Of a stretch of DNA of 64,000 bases, positions 1 to 8,184 are shown in pieces; within the stretch, counting starts at the first letter, position 1, and every line of letters begins with the position of its first letter. The notes beneath the pieces were generated by a model. The model was given only the letters and a program-made list of their open reading frames with translations. It was not told the DNA's origin and searched no databases. The translations under genes were made by a program, and so were the position numbers. The DNA comes from Vulcanimicrobiia bacterium (GTDB taxonomy: Bacteria; Vulcanimicrobiota; Vulcanimicrobiia; Vulcanimicrobiales; Vulcanimicrobiaceae): NCBI GenBank assembly GCA_025934645.1, contig JAICWY010000002.1, forward strand, positions 32,158 to 96,157, written 5' to 3'.

Positions 1-27
1 AATCTTCTCGGTCAGGGTCATGCCCAT
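1..27 (-). CDS. Start of divergent LeuC/aconitase-type gene (partial)
   Basis: On the minus strand an ATG at 27 opens the peptide MGMTLTEKI, which runs off the window edge. This N-terminus is typical of 3-isopropylmalate dehydratase large subunits and related homoaconitases, which begin MGMT followed by EKI. An AGGAG-type ribosome binding site lies about 11 bases upstream of the ATG. The gene would be transcribed away from the sulfhydrylase operon, so 28-93 is the shared divergent control region. Nine residues cannot separate LeuC from other aconitase-family members, so the call rests on this motif and position alone. Confidence 0.45.
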
Positions 28-93
28 AGACGTGTGGATCTCCTCTGTGAAAACCTAAGGGACGGACGGTTTCGAGTCGAAGAACGCGCGACC

Positions 94-1341
94 ATGCAAG
101 ATCGCCAGTTCGGCTTTTCCACTCGTGCCATCCACGCAGGCACACCGCCCGACCCAGTCACCGGTGCGCGCGTCGCTCCCATCTATCAAACGGCAGCTTT
201 CGTCTTCGGTTCGACCGAGCAGGCGGCCGAGCTCTTTCAATTGCGCAGCTACGGCCACATCTACAGCCGCATCAGCAATCCCACCGTGTCGGCGTTCGAG
301 GAGCGCATGGCCAGTCTGGAGGGCGGACTCGGCGCGATTGCATTTTCGAGCGGGCTTGCGGCGCAGCTCGGCGTCGTGCTGACGCTCGCGCAAAACGGCG
401 ACCACATCGTCAGCTCGCAGAACGTTTACGGCGGAACCGTGACGCAGTTCAGCATCACGCTCAAGCGCATGGGCATTGAAACGACATTCGTGCCGGTGGA
501 CGACTACGACGCGATCCGCGCGGCAATTCAGCCGAACACGAAGATGCTGTTCGCGGAGACGATCGGCAACCCGTCGGGTGCACTTGGCGACATCGGCCGG
601 CTTGCGCAGATCGCGCACGACGCCGGCATTCCGCTCGTGGTGGACAACACGTTCGCATCGCCCGCGCTCTACCGGCCGATGGAACACGGTGCCGACATCG
701 TCGTACATTCGGCGACGAAATTCATCTCCGGACATGGCGCGGTGATCGGCGGCGTCCTGGTGGAGTCGGGATGTTTTCCGTGGGAGAACGGCAAGTTTCC
801 GCTGCTCTCGCAGCCGAGTCCCGGCTATCACAACAAAGTCTTCACGGAAACCTTCGGCGAGTACGCGTTCCTGATGCGCGGACGCGCCGAAGTGCTGCGC
901 GACGTCGGTTCTCAGATGTCGCCCATGGATGCGTGGCTGCTGCTAATCGGATTGGAAACGCTCCCGATCCGCATGAAAGCGCACGTGGAGAACGGCCGCA
1001 GGATCGCGGCCTATCTGCAATCGCGACCGGAAGTCGAATGGGTGAACGCGCCGGCGATGGGTTCGATCTTCACGTTCGGCATTCGCGGCGGACGCGAAGC
1101 CGGGCGCCGTTTCATCGACGCGCTCGAACTCTGGAGCCATTTGGCCAATGTAGGCGACGCGAAAAGCTTGGTGATTCACCCGGCCTCCACCACGCATTCG
1201 CAGCTTAGTGATGAAGAGATGCGCAAGGCCGGCGTCGCGCCGGAAATGGTCCGTCTTTCGGTAGGATTGGAAGACGCGGACGATCTCATATGGGATCTGG
1301 AGAACGCCCTGCGCGCGGCCGTCGAACCGGTGAACGCATGA
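94..1341 (+). CDS. metY: O-acetylhomoserine sulfhydrylase (MetY-type)
   Basis: PLP enzyme of the Cys/Met metabolism family that makes homocysteine from O-acetylhomoserine and sulfide in the cytoplasm. The ATG at 94 is preferred because the family N-terminus (FSTRAIHAG) begins just after it; an upstream in-frame ATG at 34 would add 20 residues of no family character. The PLP lysine is in SATKFISGHG (about K209) and the cofactor aspartate in VVDNTF (about D184). At 415 residues it matches MetY better than the shorter cystathionine gamma-synthases. It is the first gene of a six-gene chain, and its stop overlaps the next ATG as ATGA. O-acetylserine or O-succinylhomoserine as substrate cannot be excluded. 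Confidence 0.9.
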   Translation: MQDRQFGFSTRAIHAGTPPDPVTGARVAPIYQTAAFVFGSTEQAAELFQLRSYGHIYSRISNPTVSAFEERMASLEGGLGAIAFSSGLAAQLGVVLTLAQNGDHIVSSQNVYGGTVTQFSITLKRMGIETTFVPVDDYDAIRAAIQPNTKMLFAETIGNPSGALGDIGRLAQIAHDAGIPLVVDNTFASPALYRPMEHGADIVVHSATKFISGHGAVIGGVLVESGCFPWENGKFPLLSQPSPGYHNKVFTETFGEYAFLMRGRAEVLRDVGSQMSPMDAWLLLIGLETLPIRMKAHVENGRRIAAYLQSRPEVEWVNAPAMGSIFTFGIRGGREAGRRFIDALELWSHLANVGDAKSLVIHPASTTHSQLSDEEMRKAGVAPEMVRLSVGLEDADDLIWDLENALRAAVEPVNA

Positions 1342-1820
1342 TTCTGGACACCGTTTCCGCGCGCCGCGATCTGCTCGAGGGCAGTACAACCGTCGCGATG
1401 ATCGGCGCGTCGTCGAACCCGCTGCGCCCTAGCTACACCGTGTTCAGTTATTTGCGCACGCAAAGCCGGTATGAAGTCACGCCGATCAATCCGACCATTA
1501 CGGAGATCGACGGCGTTCCGGCATTTCCGTCGCTTACCGCGTACGCGCAAGCGCACGGCGCGCCGGACATCGTCGATGTTTTCCGCAAGCCGAGCGAAGT
1601 GGTGCCGATCGTGCAAGAAGCGATCGCCGCCGGCGCAAAAGCGATCTGGTTCCAATACGGCGTCATCAACGAAGACGCGATCCGCCTGGCGGATGAAGCG
1701 GGCCTCCTGGTCGTCGTCGATCGCTGCATCAAAGTGGAATACGCGCGCCTGAGCGGCGGCCTCTCTACGAGCGGACTCAACAGCGGTCTGATCTCCAGCC
1801 GCCGCCGCAGCCTTTCGTGA
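1338..1820 (+). CDS. CoA-binding (Rossmann) domain protein, YccU-like
   Basis: Small cytoplasmic protein of about 160 residues consisting of one CoA-binding Rossmann domain. The nucleotide motif VAMIGASSNPLRPSYTV is near the N-terminus, and later strands carry VTPINP, DIVDVFRKP, AIWFQYGVIN and VVVDRCIKVEY, all typical of the YccU family. The ATG at 1338 overlaps the metY stop by 4 bases, which implies translational coupling. From general knowledge, genes of this family often sit beside O-acetylhomoserine sulfhydrylase genes. The ligand and role are not known from sequence; CoA binding is a family expectation only. Confidence 0.85.
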   Translation: MILDTVSARRDLLEGSTTVAMIGASSNPLRPSYTVFSYLRTQSRYEVTPINPTITEIDGVPAFPSLTAYAQAHGAPDIVDVFRKPSEVVPIVQEAIAAGAKAIWFQYGVINEDAIRLADEAGLLVVVDRCIKVEYARLSGGLSTSGLNSGLISSRRRSLS

Positions 1821-2908
1821 GCGCGTACGGCGCAGAAGCGCAAGCGCTGGACGCAGCGATTCTGGGCGCTATCGAACAGCGCCGCGTGACGGACTTCAAC
1901 GCGCTCGCGTTGCGCATTTTCTCGCATCAGCTGCGCTACAACAAGCCGTATGCGCAGTACTGCGCTTCGCTCGGCGTAACGCCGGACCGCCTGCCGGAGA
2001 ACTGGGAGGCGATCCCGCCCGTGCCGGCCGGCGCGTATAAAGAAGCGGCGTTGTGCACCTTCGATCCGGCGCAAGCGGCGCTCGCATTCGAGACCAGCGG
2101 CACGACGCGAGGCGTCGGCGGCAAACATTACATGGAGACCGCGGCGCTCTACGACGCGGCGCTCCTTGCCGGCTTTCACGATGCCATGCTCTCCGGCGCC
2201 GCGCAGCCGCTGCGCTATCTGCTGCTCGTGCCTAATCCGGCGGAGCGTCCGCAATCCTCGCTCGGCTATATGATGCGGAAAGTCGCCGAGACTTTCGGCG
2301 ACGGACGCGAAGGCTGGTTCATCGGCGGCGATACGCTCGACGTCGATGGATTTCTCGCCGCCGCCCGCGCCGCGCAAAAAGCACACGCGCCGGCGTGCGT
2401 TGCGGGTACGGCGTTTGCATTCGTGGAGCTGCTCGACGCGCTACAGGCGCGCGGCGTTTCGTCACTTGGGCTCCCGCCCGGCTCGCGCATTATGGAAACG
2501 GGCGGCTTCAAGGGCCGCACGCGTGTCGTTCAACGCGCGGAGTTGTACGCCGCTCTTGCGGACATTTTCGCCCTCGGACAAGATCGCATCGTCGCCGAGT
2601 ACGGCATGACGGAACTCACAAGCCAGTACTACGATGCAACGTTCGAAGGCGCGCGCATCAAACGTTCTCCGCCATGGCTGCGCCCTCGCGTCGTCGGACC
2701 CGATAACACGACGCTGCCCAAAGGCGTCGTGGGCGCACTCGTTCACGTCGATCTTGCCAATCGTTCCTCTTGTATCGCGATTCAAACCGAAGACTTGGGC
2801 GTGGCAACCGAAGATGGCGGCATCGTTTTGATCGGGCGCGAGCAAGGCGCCGAACTGCGGGGCTGTTCGCTCGACGCGGAGACCCTGCGAACCCTGGCGG
2901 TTCGTTGA
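1817..2908 (+). CDS. LuxE-like acyl-protein synthetase
   Basis: Member of the acyl-protein synthetase (LuxE) branch of adenylate-forming enzymes, 363 residues, close to luminous-bacterial LuxE. The adenylation loop ETSGTTRGVGG is at about 92-102 and the second core motif EYGMTE at 261-266. The C-terminal RGCSL places a cysteine at residue 350, where LuxE proteins carry the acyl-accepting cysteine. The expected reaction is carboxylate + ATP to acyl-AMP, then acyl transfer to the enzyme cysteine and on to a LuxC-type reductase. The GTG start at 1817 overlaps the previous stop as GTGA, and the stop overlaps the LuxC-like start as TTGA. No luciferase genes are nearby, so bioluminescence is not suggested. 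The acid substrate is unknown. Confidence 0.85.
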   Translation: MSAYGAEAQALDAAILGAIEQRRVTDFNALALRIFSHQLRYNKPYAQYCASLGVTPDRLPENWEAIPPVPAGAYKEAALCTFDPAQAALAFETSGTTRGVGGKHYMETAALYDAALLAGFHDAMLSGAAQPLRYLLLVPNPAERPQSSLGYMMRKVAETFGDGREGWFIGGDTLDVDGFLAAARAAQKAHAPACVAGTAFAFVELLDALQARGVSSLGLPPGSRIMETGGFKGRTRVVQRAELYAALADIFALGQDRIVAEYGMTELTSQYYDATFEGARIKRSPPWLRPRVVGPDNTTLPKGVVGALVHVDLANRSSCIAIQTEDLGVATEDGGIVLIGREQGAELRGCSLDAETLRTLAVR

Positions 2909-4131
2909 CGGCGCTCGCCAACGTTCCAGCGCGCAAAATCGTGCGGGCGGTCGCGGGCGCCGCGGAGCGTTGGAGCGACGGTGACTTTCCGCCGCGCGTG
3001 CGCATACTGGATCGCATTGCGCAGCGTACGGAATACTCGCTGCCCGCCGTAGAGTACGCGTTGGACCGGCTCTTCTTCTCGATGACCGAGCGCGAACTGC
3101 TCGCGGCGATCGTAAACGAACTGGGCAGCCTGGATGCGCTCGATGGATTCGTTGCGCGCGAAGGCCGTCCGGACGCGTGGGCCTCCCCCGCGGGTAGCGC
3201 ATGCATCATCTCGAGCCGCACCACGATCGGCGTCGCCCTTACGCCGGCGATCTTCGCGCTTTGCGCGAAATGCGACGTGCTGGTCAAAGACCGCGAAGAT
3301 TTACTGGCGCGGGCCTTCTTCGAAACACTCGCCGAAGAGCGCGAAGAGTTCGGCGTTGCGGCGCGTGCCGCCGCGTGGAACTCCGCCGATGCCGCCGCGC
3401 CGGACCTTCGCACGTTCGACGTCGTCGCGGCCTATGGCGGCGAGGATGCGCTTGCGTCGATCCGCTCGTCGCTGCACGCGCAGGCTCGATTCATCGGCTA
3501 CGGTCCGCGGGCGAGTGCCGGTTATATCACGCGCGAGTCGCTTGCCTCGCCCAAAAGCATCGCTGCAATCGCAGAAGGCGCGGCGCGCGATCTCGTTCTG
3601 TACGAGAGCGAAGGTTGTCTCTCGCTGCACGTGCTCTTCGTCGAGAACGGCGGCACGCAAACGCCGCTGCAATTCGCGCAGATCTTCGCGCGAGCCGTCG
3701 AGGCTGCGAGCGTAGAGTTTCCTCCGGGAAGCGCGGAGCCCGCGCTCCGCGCGCAACTATCGCATCTGCGCAATGTGGGCGCCTTTCGCGCGGCCGGCGG
3801 GCGCGGCGCCGTGTTTGCAAACGACGCAGCCGAGTATCTGCTCGAATACGACCCGCCGCGCGATGAGGCGCCGCACTTTTTGCCGCGAACGCTGGGCATC
3901 ATTCCGGTCGACGGACCGCAGGACGCGCTAACTTACGTGCGCGCGCACCGCTTACCGCTCGAAGGCTTCGCGATTTCGGGCGATCGTCCCGACGCCGTTC
4001 AAGCCGCTCTTGAAGCAGGGGCAGTACGCCTCGCCCGCTTTGGCGAACTGCAGAACCCAACGCTCGCCGGCGGCCATGGAGGCCGTCCGCGCATCGCGGA
4101 GTTCGTCCGCTGGATCGATAAAGCACTTTGA
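2905..4131 (+). CDS. LuxC-like acyl-CoA/acyl-enzyme reductase
   Basis: NAD(P)H-dependent acyl reductase of the LuxC family in the aldehyde dehydrogenase superfamily. It would take the acyl group from the LuxE-like partner (or acyl-CoA) onto a cysteine and reduce it to the aldehyde. The segment ESEGCLSLHVLFVE contains the expected catalytic cysteine at residue 238, with the family pattern CLSxHV; upstream AYGGEDAL and FIGYG are cofactor-domain segments. With the TTG at 2905 the protein has 408 residues, shorter than luminous LuxC (about 480). An ATG at 2770 lies inside the LuxE-like gene and is unlikely. The gene is coupled by 4-base overlaps on both sides. Confidence 0.82.
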   Translation: MTALANVPARKIVRAVAGAAERWSDGDFPPRVRILDRIAQRTEYSLPAVEYALDRLFFSMTERELLAAIVNELGSLDALDGFVAREGRPDAWASPAGSACIISSRTTIGVALTPAIFALCAKCDVLVKDREDLLARAFFETLAEEREEFGVAARAAAWNSADAAAPDLRTFDVVAAYGGEDALASIRSSLHAQARFIGYGPRASAGYITRESLASPKSIAAIAEGAARDLVLYESEGCLSLHVLFVENGGTQTPLQFAQIFARAVEAASVEFPPGSAEPALRAQLSHLRNVGAFRAAGGRGAVFANDAAEYLLEYDPPRDEAPHFLPRTLGIIPVDGPQDALTYVRAHRLPLEGFAISGDRPDAVQAALEAGAVRLARFGELQNPTLAGGHGGRPRIAEFVRWIDKAL

Positions 4132-5426
4132 ACGACGACGCCCTCGAAGAGATAGTCACCGCGGTTCCGGGGCCGCGCACGCGCGATTTGGCGCCGCATT
4201 TGCGCGCGTACGAGTCGCGCAACGTCACGTTCGTCGACGAACGTTTTCCCGTTTTCTGGGAATCTGCGTCAGGCGCGACCGTTACGGACGTGGACGGCAA
4301 CCGGTACATCGATCTCACATCGGCATTCGGCGTCGCCAACACGGGACACAGCAATCCGTATGTCGCCGCGGCAATTCACGATCAGGCCGTGCGGTTGATG
4401 CACGCAATGGGCGACGTGCATCCCACCGAAGTAAAAGTCAAACTGCTCGAAAAGCTGGCGCAGATCGCTCCGGGATCGCTGTCGAAAACATTTCTCGCCT
4501 CCACCGGCGCAGAAGCGGTCGAGGCCGCGCTCAAAACGGCGATGCTTGCGACGGGCAAATCGGCCTTCGCTTCCTATCGCGGCGCGTATCACGGCCTCTC
4601 GCTCGGAACGCTCGAGATCTCCGGTATCGAAAAATTCCGCACACCGTTCGCAGCGGTTCTTCCGAAGAAAGCGCTGGCGTTGGACTACCCCGCCGCGGAT
4701 GCGCGCCGGCCCGATGAAGGCCTCGCGGCGGCGCTCGAAGAGGCTCGCGCGGCGTTGCGCTCGCGCAGCGACCTTGCAGCGCTCGTCGTCGAGCCGGTGC
4801 AAGGCCGCGGCGGATCGATCGTACCGCCGAACGGCTATCTCTCCGGCCTGCGCGCGATCTGCGACGAACTCGGCATCTTGCTCGTCGTCGATGAGATCTA
4901 CACCGGATTCGGGCGGACGGGCACGATGTTCGCATGCGAACACGACGGCGTGGTTCCGGACATCATGTGCGTGGGCAAAGCGCTCGCGAACGGCTTTCCG
5001 ATCTCCGCAACGATTGCAAAGCCGGAGATCATGGATGCCTGGCCCATATCGCCCGGCGAAGCGCTGCACACGTCGACCTATCTTGGCAATCCTATGGCTT
5101 GCGCGGCGGCGCTCGCGAACATCGGCGAGATCGAGCGCATGGATCTTCCGGCACGCGCGCGGCAACTGGGATCGGCGCTCGGCTCGCGCCTGGGCGCGCT
5201 GCACGCAGACGGCCGCGTGAAGGCCGCGCGCGGACGCGGTCTGATTTGGGGAATCGAACTCGAAAGCGGCGAGCGCGCCGAACACGTCGTGAAAGAGGCG
5301 CTGCGGCGCGGCGTCATCGCGCTGCAGGCCGGCCCGCTTGGGAACGTTCTTTCGATTACGCCGCCGCTCGTTATCTCCGAGCGGCAGCTCTTCCGCGCTA
5401 TCGACATCCTAACGGAGTGCTTGTGA
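4128..5426 (+). CDS. Class-III PLP aminotransferase
   Basis: Cytoplasmic aminotransferase of the GabT/ArgD/ornithine class, 432 residues. The glycine-rich phosphate site is STGAEAVEAALK (about 125-136), the cofactor acid is in VVDEIYTGFGRTG (D255), and the Schiff-base lysine is K284 in VGKALANGFP. The usual GGG after this lysine is replaced by ANG. Members transfer amino groups to terminal aldehydes or keto groups. Directly after a LuxE/LuxC pair, a plausible role is amination of the aldehyde they produce, but that is inferred from position. The TTG start at 4128 overlaps the LuxC-like stop. Alternatives are 4-aminobutyrate, acetylornithine or diamine transaminase, or glutamate-1-semialdehyde-type activity. 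Confidence 0.85.
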   Translation: MNDDALEEIVTAVPGPRTRDLAPHLRAYESRNVTFVDERFPVFWESASGATVTDVDGNRYIDLTSAFGVANTGHSNPYVAAAIHDQAVRLMHAMGDVHPTEVKVKLLEKLAQIAPGSLSKTFLASTGAEAVEAALKTAMLATGKSAFASYRGAYHGLSLGTLEISGIEKFRTPFAAVLPKKALALDYPAADARRPDEGLAAALEEARAALRSRSDLAALVVEPVQGRGGSIVPPNGYLSGLRAICDELGILLVVDEIYTGFGRTGTMFACEHDGVVPDIMCVGKALANGFPISATIAKPEIMDAWPISPGEALHTSTYLGNPMACAAALANIGEIERMDLPARARQLGSALGSRLGALHADGRVKAARGRGLIWGIELESGERAEHVVKEALRRGVIALQAGPLGNVLSITPPLVISERQLFRAIDILTECL

Positions 5427-6448
5427 AATATAAAGTCGGAATTACCGGCGCCGGTTTCGGCGCGCGCGTGCACGTGCCGGCGTTCTCCGCGCATCCCAAC
5501 TTCGAGGTGGTCGCGATCGCCTCGCCGCACCGCGCCGAGAGTATCGCGCGCGAACGCAGCATTCCGCACGCGTTTGCGACGTGCGAAGAGATGCTCGCGG
5601 GCTGCGAGCTCGACGTCGTGTCGATAGCTGCGCCGCCGTTCACGCACCACAACGACGTGCTCGCTGCGCTCGCTGCCGGCAAGCACGTCATCTGCGAGAA
5701 GCCGTTCGCCTTGTCCGTCGCACAGGCCGAAGAAATGGTTGCGGCTGCAAAGCGCGCGGGCACCGCGACTGCCGTGATGCACGAATTCCGCTGGGTGCCG
5801 CAGCGCATGGCGCTAAAAGAGCTGATCGACAACGGTCATCTGCAGCCGATGCGCGAGATCGAGATCTCGCAGCTTGCCGGATTCTTGCGCGAAGACGCAA
5901 CGCGCAAACGCGGCTGGTGGTTCGAACGCGAAAAGGGCGGCGGCATCGCCGGCGCGCTCCTCTCGCACATCATCGACTCCGCGAACTGGTTCGCGGGCCG
6001 GCCGCCGCAACGCGTGAGCGGGTTGCTGCGCACCGCAAATCGGGTGCGGCACGACGCCGAGGGCGAATTCACGAGCAACGTGGATGACGGCGCTTTCGCG
6101 CTTCTTGACTACGGCGAGGGCCTCGTCGCGCGTCTTGCGGTGGACGGAACATCGCGCGTGGAGCAATCGACGTACGCGGTGCACGCGGAGAACCGCACGG
6201 CCGTCGCAAGCGGCACGGACGTGCATGACATGCGTCTGTTTAGCGTGGACCCGGAAGAAACCAACGAACTGGATTGCAAGCCCTCACCCTACCGGCAAAT
6301 GGCGTCGGTGGACAAGCATGTTCCGCTCGTCATGCAATTGCTCGACGAGTTCGTAAAACTCATCGAGACCGGCATCAGCACGGTCCCGACTTTCCAAGAA
6401 GCGCTAGAAACGCAACGCGTCCTAAAGGCGATCGGCTTCGGCGGCTGA
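5423..6448 (+). CDS. Gfo/Idh/MocA-family oxidoreductase
   Basis: NAD(P)-dependent oxidoreductase of 341 residues. The N-terminal Rossmann motif VGITGAGFGARVH is followed by the family EKP motif at 92-94 (CEKPFALSVAQAEEM) and the C-terminal alpha/beta substrate domain. The GTG start at 5423 overlaps the aminotransferase stop by 4 bases. It is the last gene of the operon; its stop lies 16 bases from the convergent protease gene. Family members act on sugars, inositols, imines, dihydrodiols and biliverdin, so the substrate cannot be read from sequence. Here it probably oxidises or reduces the product or precursor of the LuxE/LuxC/aminotransferase module. Confidence 0.85.
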   Translation: MKYKVGITGAGFGARVHVPAFSAHPNFEVVAIASPHRAESIARERSIPHAFATCEEMLAGCELDVVSIAAPPFTHHNDVLAALAAGKHVICEKPFALSVAQAEEMVAAAKRAGTATAVMHEFRWVPQRMALKELIDNGHLQPMREIEISQLAGFLREDATRKRGWWFEREKGGGIAGALLSHIIDSANWFAGRPPQRVSGLLRTANRVRHDAEGEFTSNVDDGAFALLDYGEGLVARLAVDGTSRVEQSTYAVHAENRTAVASGTDVHDMRLFSVDPEETNELDCKPSPYRQMASVDKHVPLVMQLLDEFVKLIETGISTVPTFQEALETQRVLKAIGFGG

Positions 6449-6464
6449 CGCCGCGCGCCGCCGG

Positions 6465-8120
6465 TTATGGCGACGGGTCGCCGACCGCGGCGGCCATCGC
6501 CTTATAAACGTTTAAACGTCCGCAACCCTGCCGTACGTTACTAATATTCGTAGCGTTGTTACAGAGAAGCGTCTCGACATTGCTTGGCGCCACGCCGACG
6601 CTGAGCAGCAGTGCCGCGGCGCCCGCAACATGCGGAGTCGCCTGTGACGTACCGGCAATGAGGATGCGGCAGTCGTTTTGGCCGGTGGCAACGTTGGGAT
6701 CGGGACGGCAAAACGAACTCGAGTCTGCCGCTTGAGATGTGTACAGATTTTCGATCCAATGATAGGTGTCACCGTCGTTCGCATCGGAAGCGGTTCCGCC
6801 CGGGGCAACAAGCCCCCACGTCGCCGGATGGGATGCATCGTAGTTTGAATACGATGCAACGGTTTCCGTAACGGTCGACGTTGAATCGTCGAGACCTGAA
6901 GCGCCTACTGCGATCACGCCCGGATCGGCGCCCGGATAATCAAGCATCGAGGAGCTTTCGTTTCCGGAAGCCGCAACGACTACGACACCCGCTCGAACTG
7001 CAGCGGCGACTGCTGTTTCTTCCGCCGAGTCCGCCGAGGGTGAGCCCAGACTCATGCTAATGACTTTAGCGCCTTGCGCTACCGCATGTTGTATCGCCAG
7101 TCCAACATCGGACCCTTGCGCATCGCAGCCTTTTGTCCCGCAATTGGTATTTGGAAAGACCCGGAAAATCATGAGCGGCGCATTGTACGCAACGCCGGCA
7201 AACCCAAAGCCGTTACCGCCGATTGCGGCCGCGATGCCGGCAACATTGGTGCCGTGACCATCAGTATCGGTTACCGCCGAAGTGCCGACGGTCGTGACGC
7301 CGCCGACATCGCTTTCCGCGTAGATGATGTGAGAGGTGAGCTCGGGATGCGTCGTATCCGCGCCCGTATCGATAATTGCAATCGGGAACGAATTCGAGCC
7401 ACCCAAGGCGCCGGGATATGTCTGCGCGGTGGAATTCGCGTTCCCGTAACCCCAAGCATTTGCTGCGCAGATCGCGTGCATATCCCATTGACCGCCGTAG
7501 TTCGGCCGTTGGTACAGCGGTGGCGATGCCGGTACGGAAATGCCGAGGAACAGGGGGTCATTCGTAAACGCCGCCGTCGTTGACAAAAGGTGACGAACGG
7601 CCGTGCGCGAGGCTTGCTCCACTACCGGATTGGCTCGGAGCACCGCAAGCGCAGCATCTTCAGTGCCCGGTTCAACGTGAAGGATCTGGACGAGTTTGCC
7701 GGCCGCCGGAAAGTCCAGCTGCCGTTGTTCCGTACCACGTGCTGCCGAAACGGAACGGGCTATGGCGTCTTGCTCGGACGTGAATGAGGCGCGTTTGTAG
7801 ACGACCTCAATTTGTCCGCTCACGTATCCACTGCTCGCCATTTGAGGTAAGCGCTTGCGGAGAACCCGGTTGTCGGGCGCTCCGGAAGAAATCGCCTGAC
7901 GCATGAAGGCTTGAGGCGCGCCGGCCGATGTGCAGTTTAGCGATGACGCATACGCCATCGGCGAAGGAAGCGGTGTCGGACTCGGAGATACCGGAGGCAG
8001 CGTCGGGGCAAGCGTCGGTGCAGGCGTTGAAGGGACGGGTCCGCCGCCTCCTCCGCCGCACGCGGTCAGAGCAAAAGCGAACGCACCGACCGTTACAAAG
8101 GCGAAGCCGCGACGTGCCAA
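6465..8120 (-). CDS. Subtilisin-family (S8) protease lipoprotein, copy C
   Basis: Exported lipoprotein of 551 residues. The signal sequence ends in the lipobox LTAC (Cys21), followed by six glycines and a Pro/Thr/Ser-rich tether to about residue 55. The S8 triad is complete: D251 (IIDTGADTTHPE), H289 (DGHGTNVAGI) and S492 (GTSQATPHVAG), with oxyanion N387 (AASGNES). A propeptide-like region lies between the tether and catalytic domain. The TTG start at 8120 is supported by a GGAGG ribosome site 8 bases upstream. It is the last of three tandem paralogues, 64 bases after copy B. Likely an outer-surface protease anchored by lipid; substrates unknown. Confidence 0.9.
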   Translation of the reverse strand: MARRGFAFVTVGAFAFALTACGGGGGGPVPSTPAPTLAPTLPPVSPSPTPLPSPMAYASSLNCTSAGAPQAFMRQAISSGAPDNRVLRKRLPQMASSGYVSGQIEVVYKRASFTSEQDAIARSVSAARGTEQRQLDFPAAGKLVQILHVEPGTEDAALAVLRANPVVEQASRTAVRHLLSTTAAFTNDPLFLGISVPASPPLYQRPNYGGQWDMHAICAANAWGYGNANSTAQTYPGALGGSNSFPIAIIDTGADTTHPELTSHIIYAESDVGGVTTVGTSAVTDTDGHGTNVAGIAAAIGGNGFGFAGVAYNAPLMIFRVFPNTNCGTKGCDAQGSDVGLAIQHAVAQGAKVISMSLGSPSADSAEETAVAAAVRAGVVVVAASGNESSSMLDYPGADPGVIAVGASGLDDSTSTVTETVASYSNYDASHPATWGLVAPGGTASDANDGDTYHWIENLYTSQAADSSSFCRPDPNVATGQNDCRILIAGTSQATPHVAGAAALLLSVGVAPSNVETLLCNNATNISNVRQGCGRLNVYKAMAAAVGDPSP

Positions 8121-8184
8121 CGAGGTGTCCTCCGAAAAAAGTGACCGCTATTGTTATCGGCCGCTTTCCGGCATTCCCGCGCAG

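Noticed and set aside
1817..4131. Possible bioluminescence operon
   Set aside because: Only LuxE- and LuxC-like genes occur; no LuxA, LuxB or LuxD features anywhere in the window.
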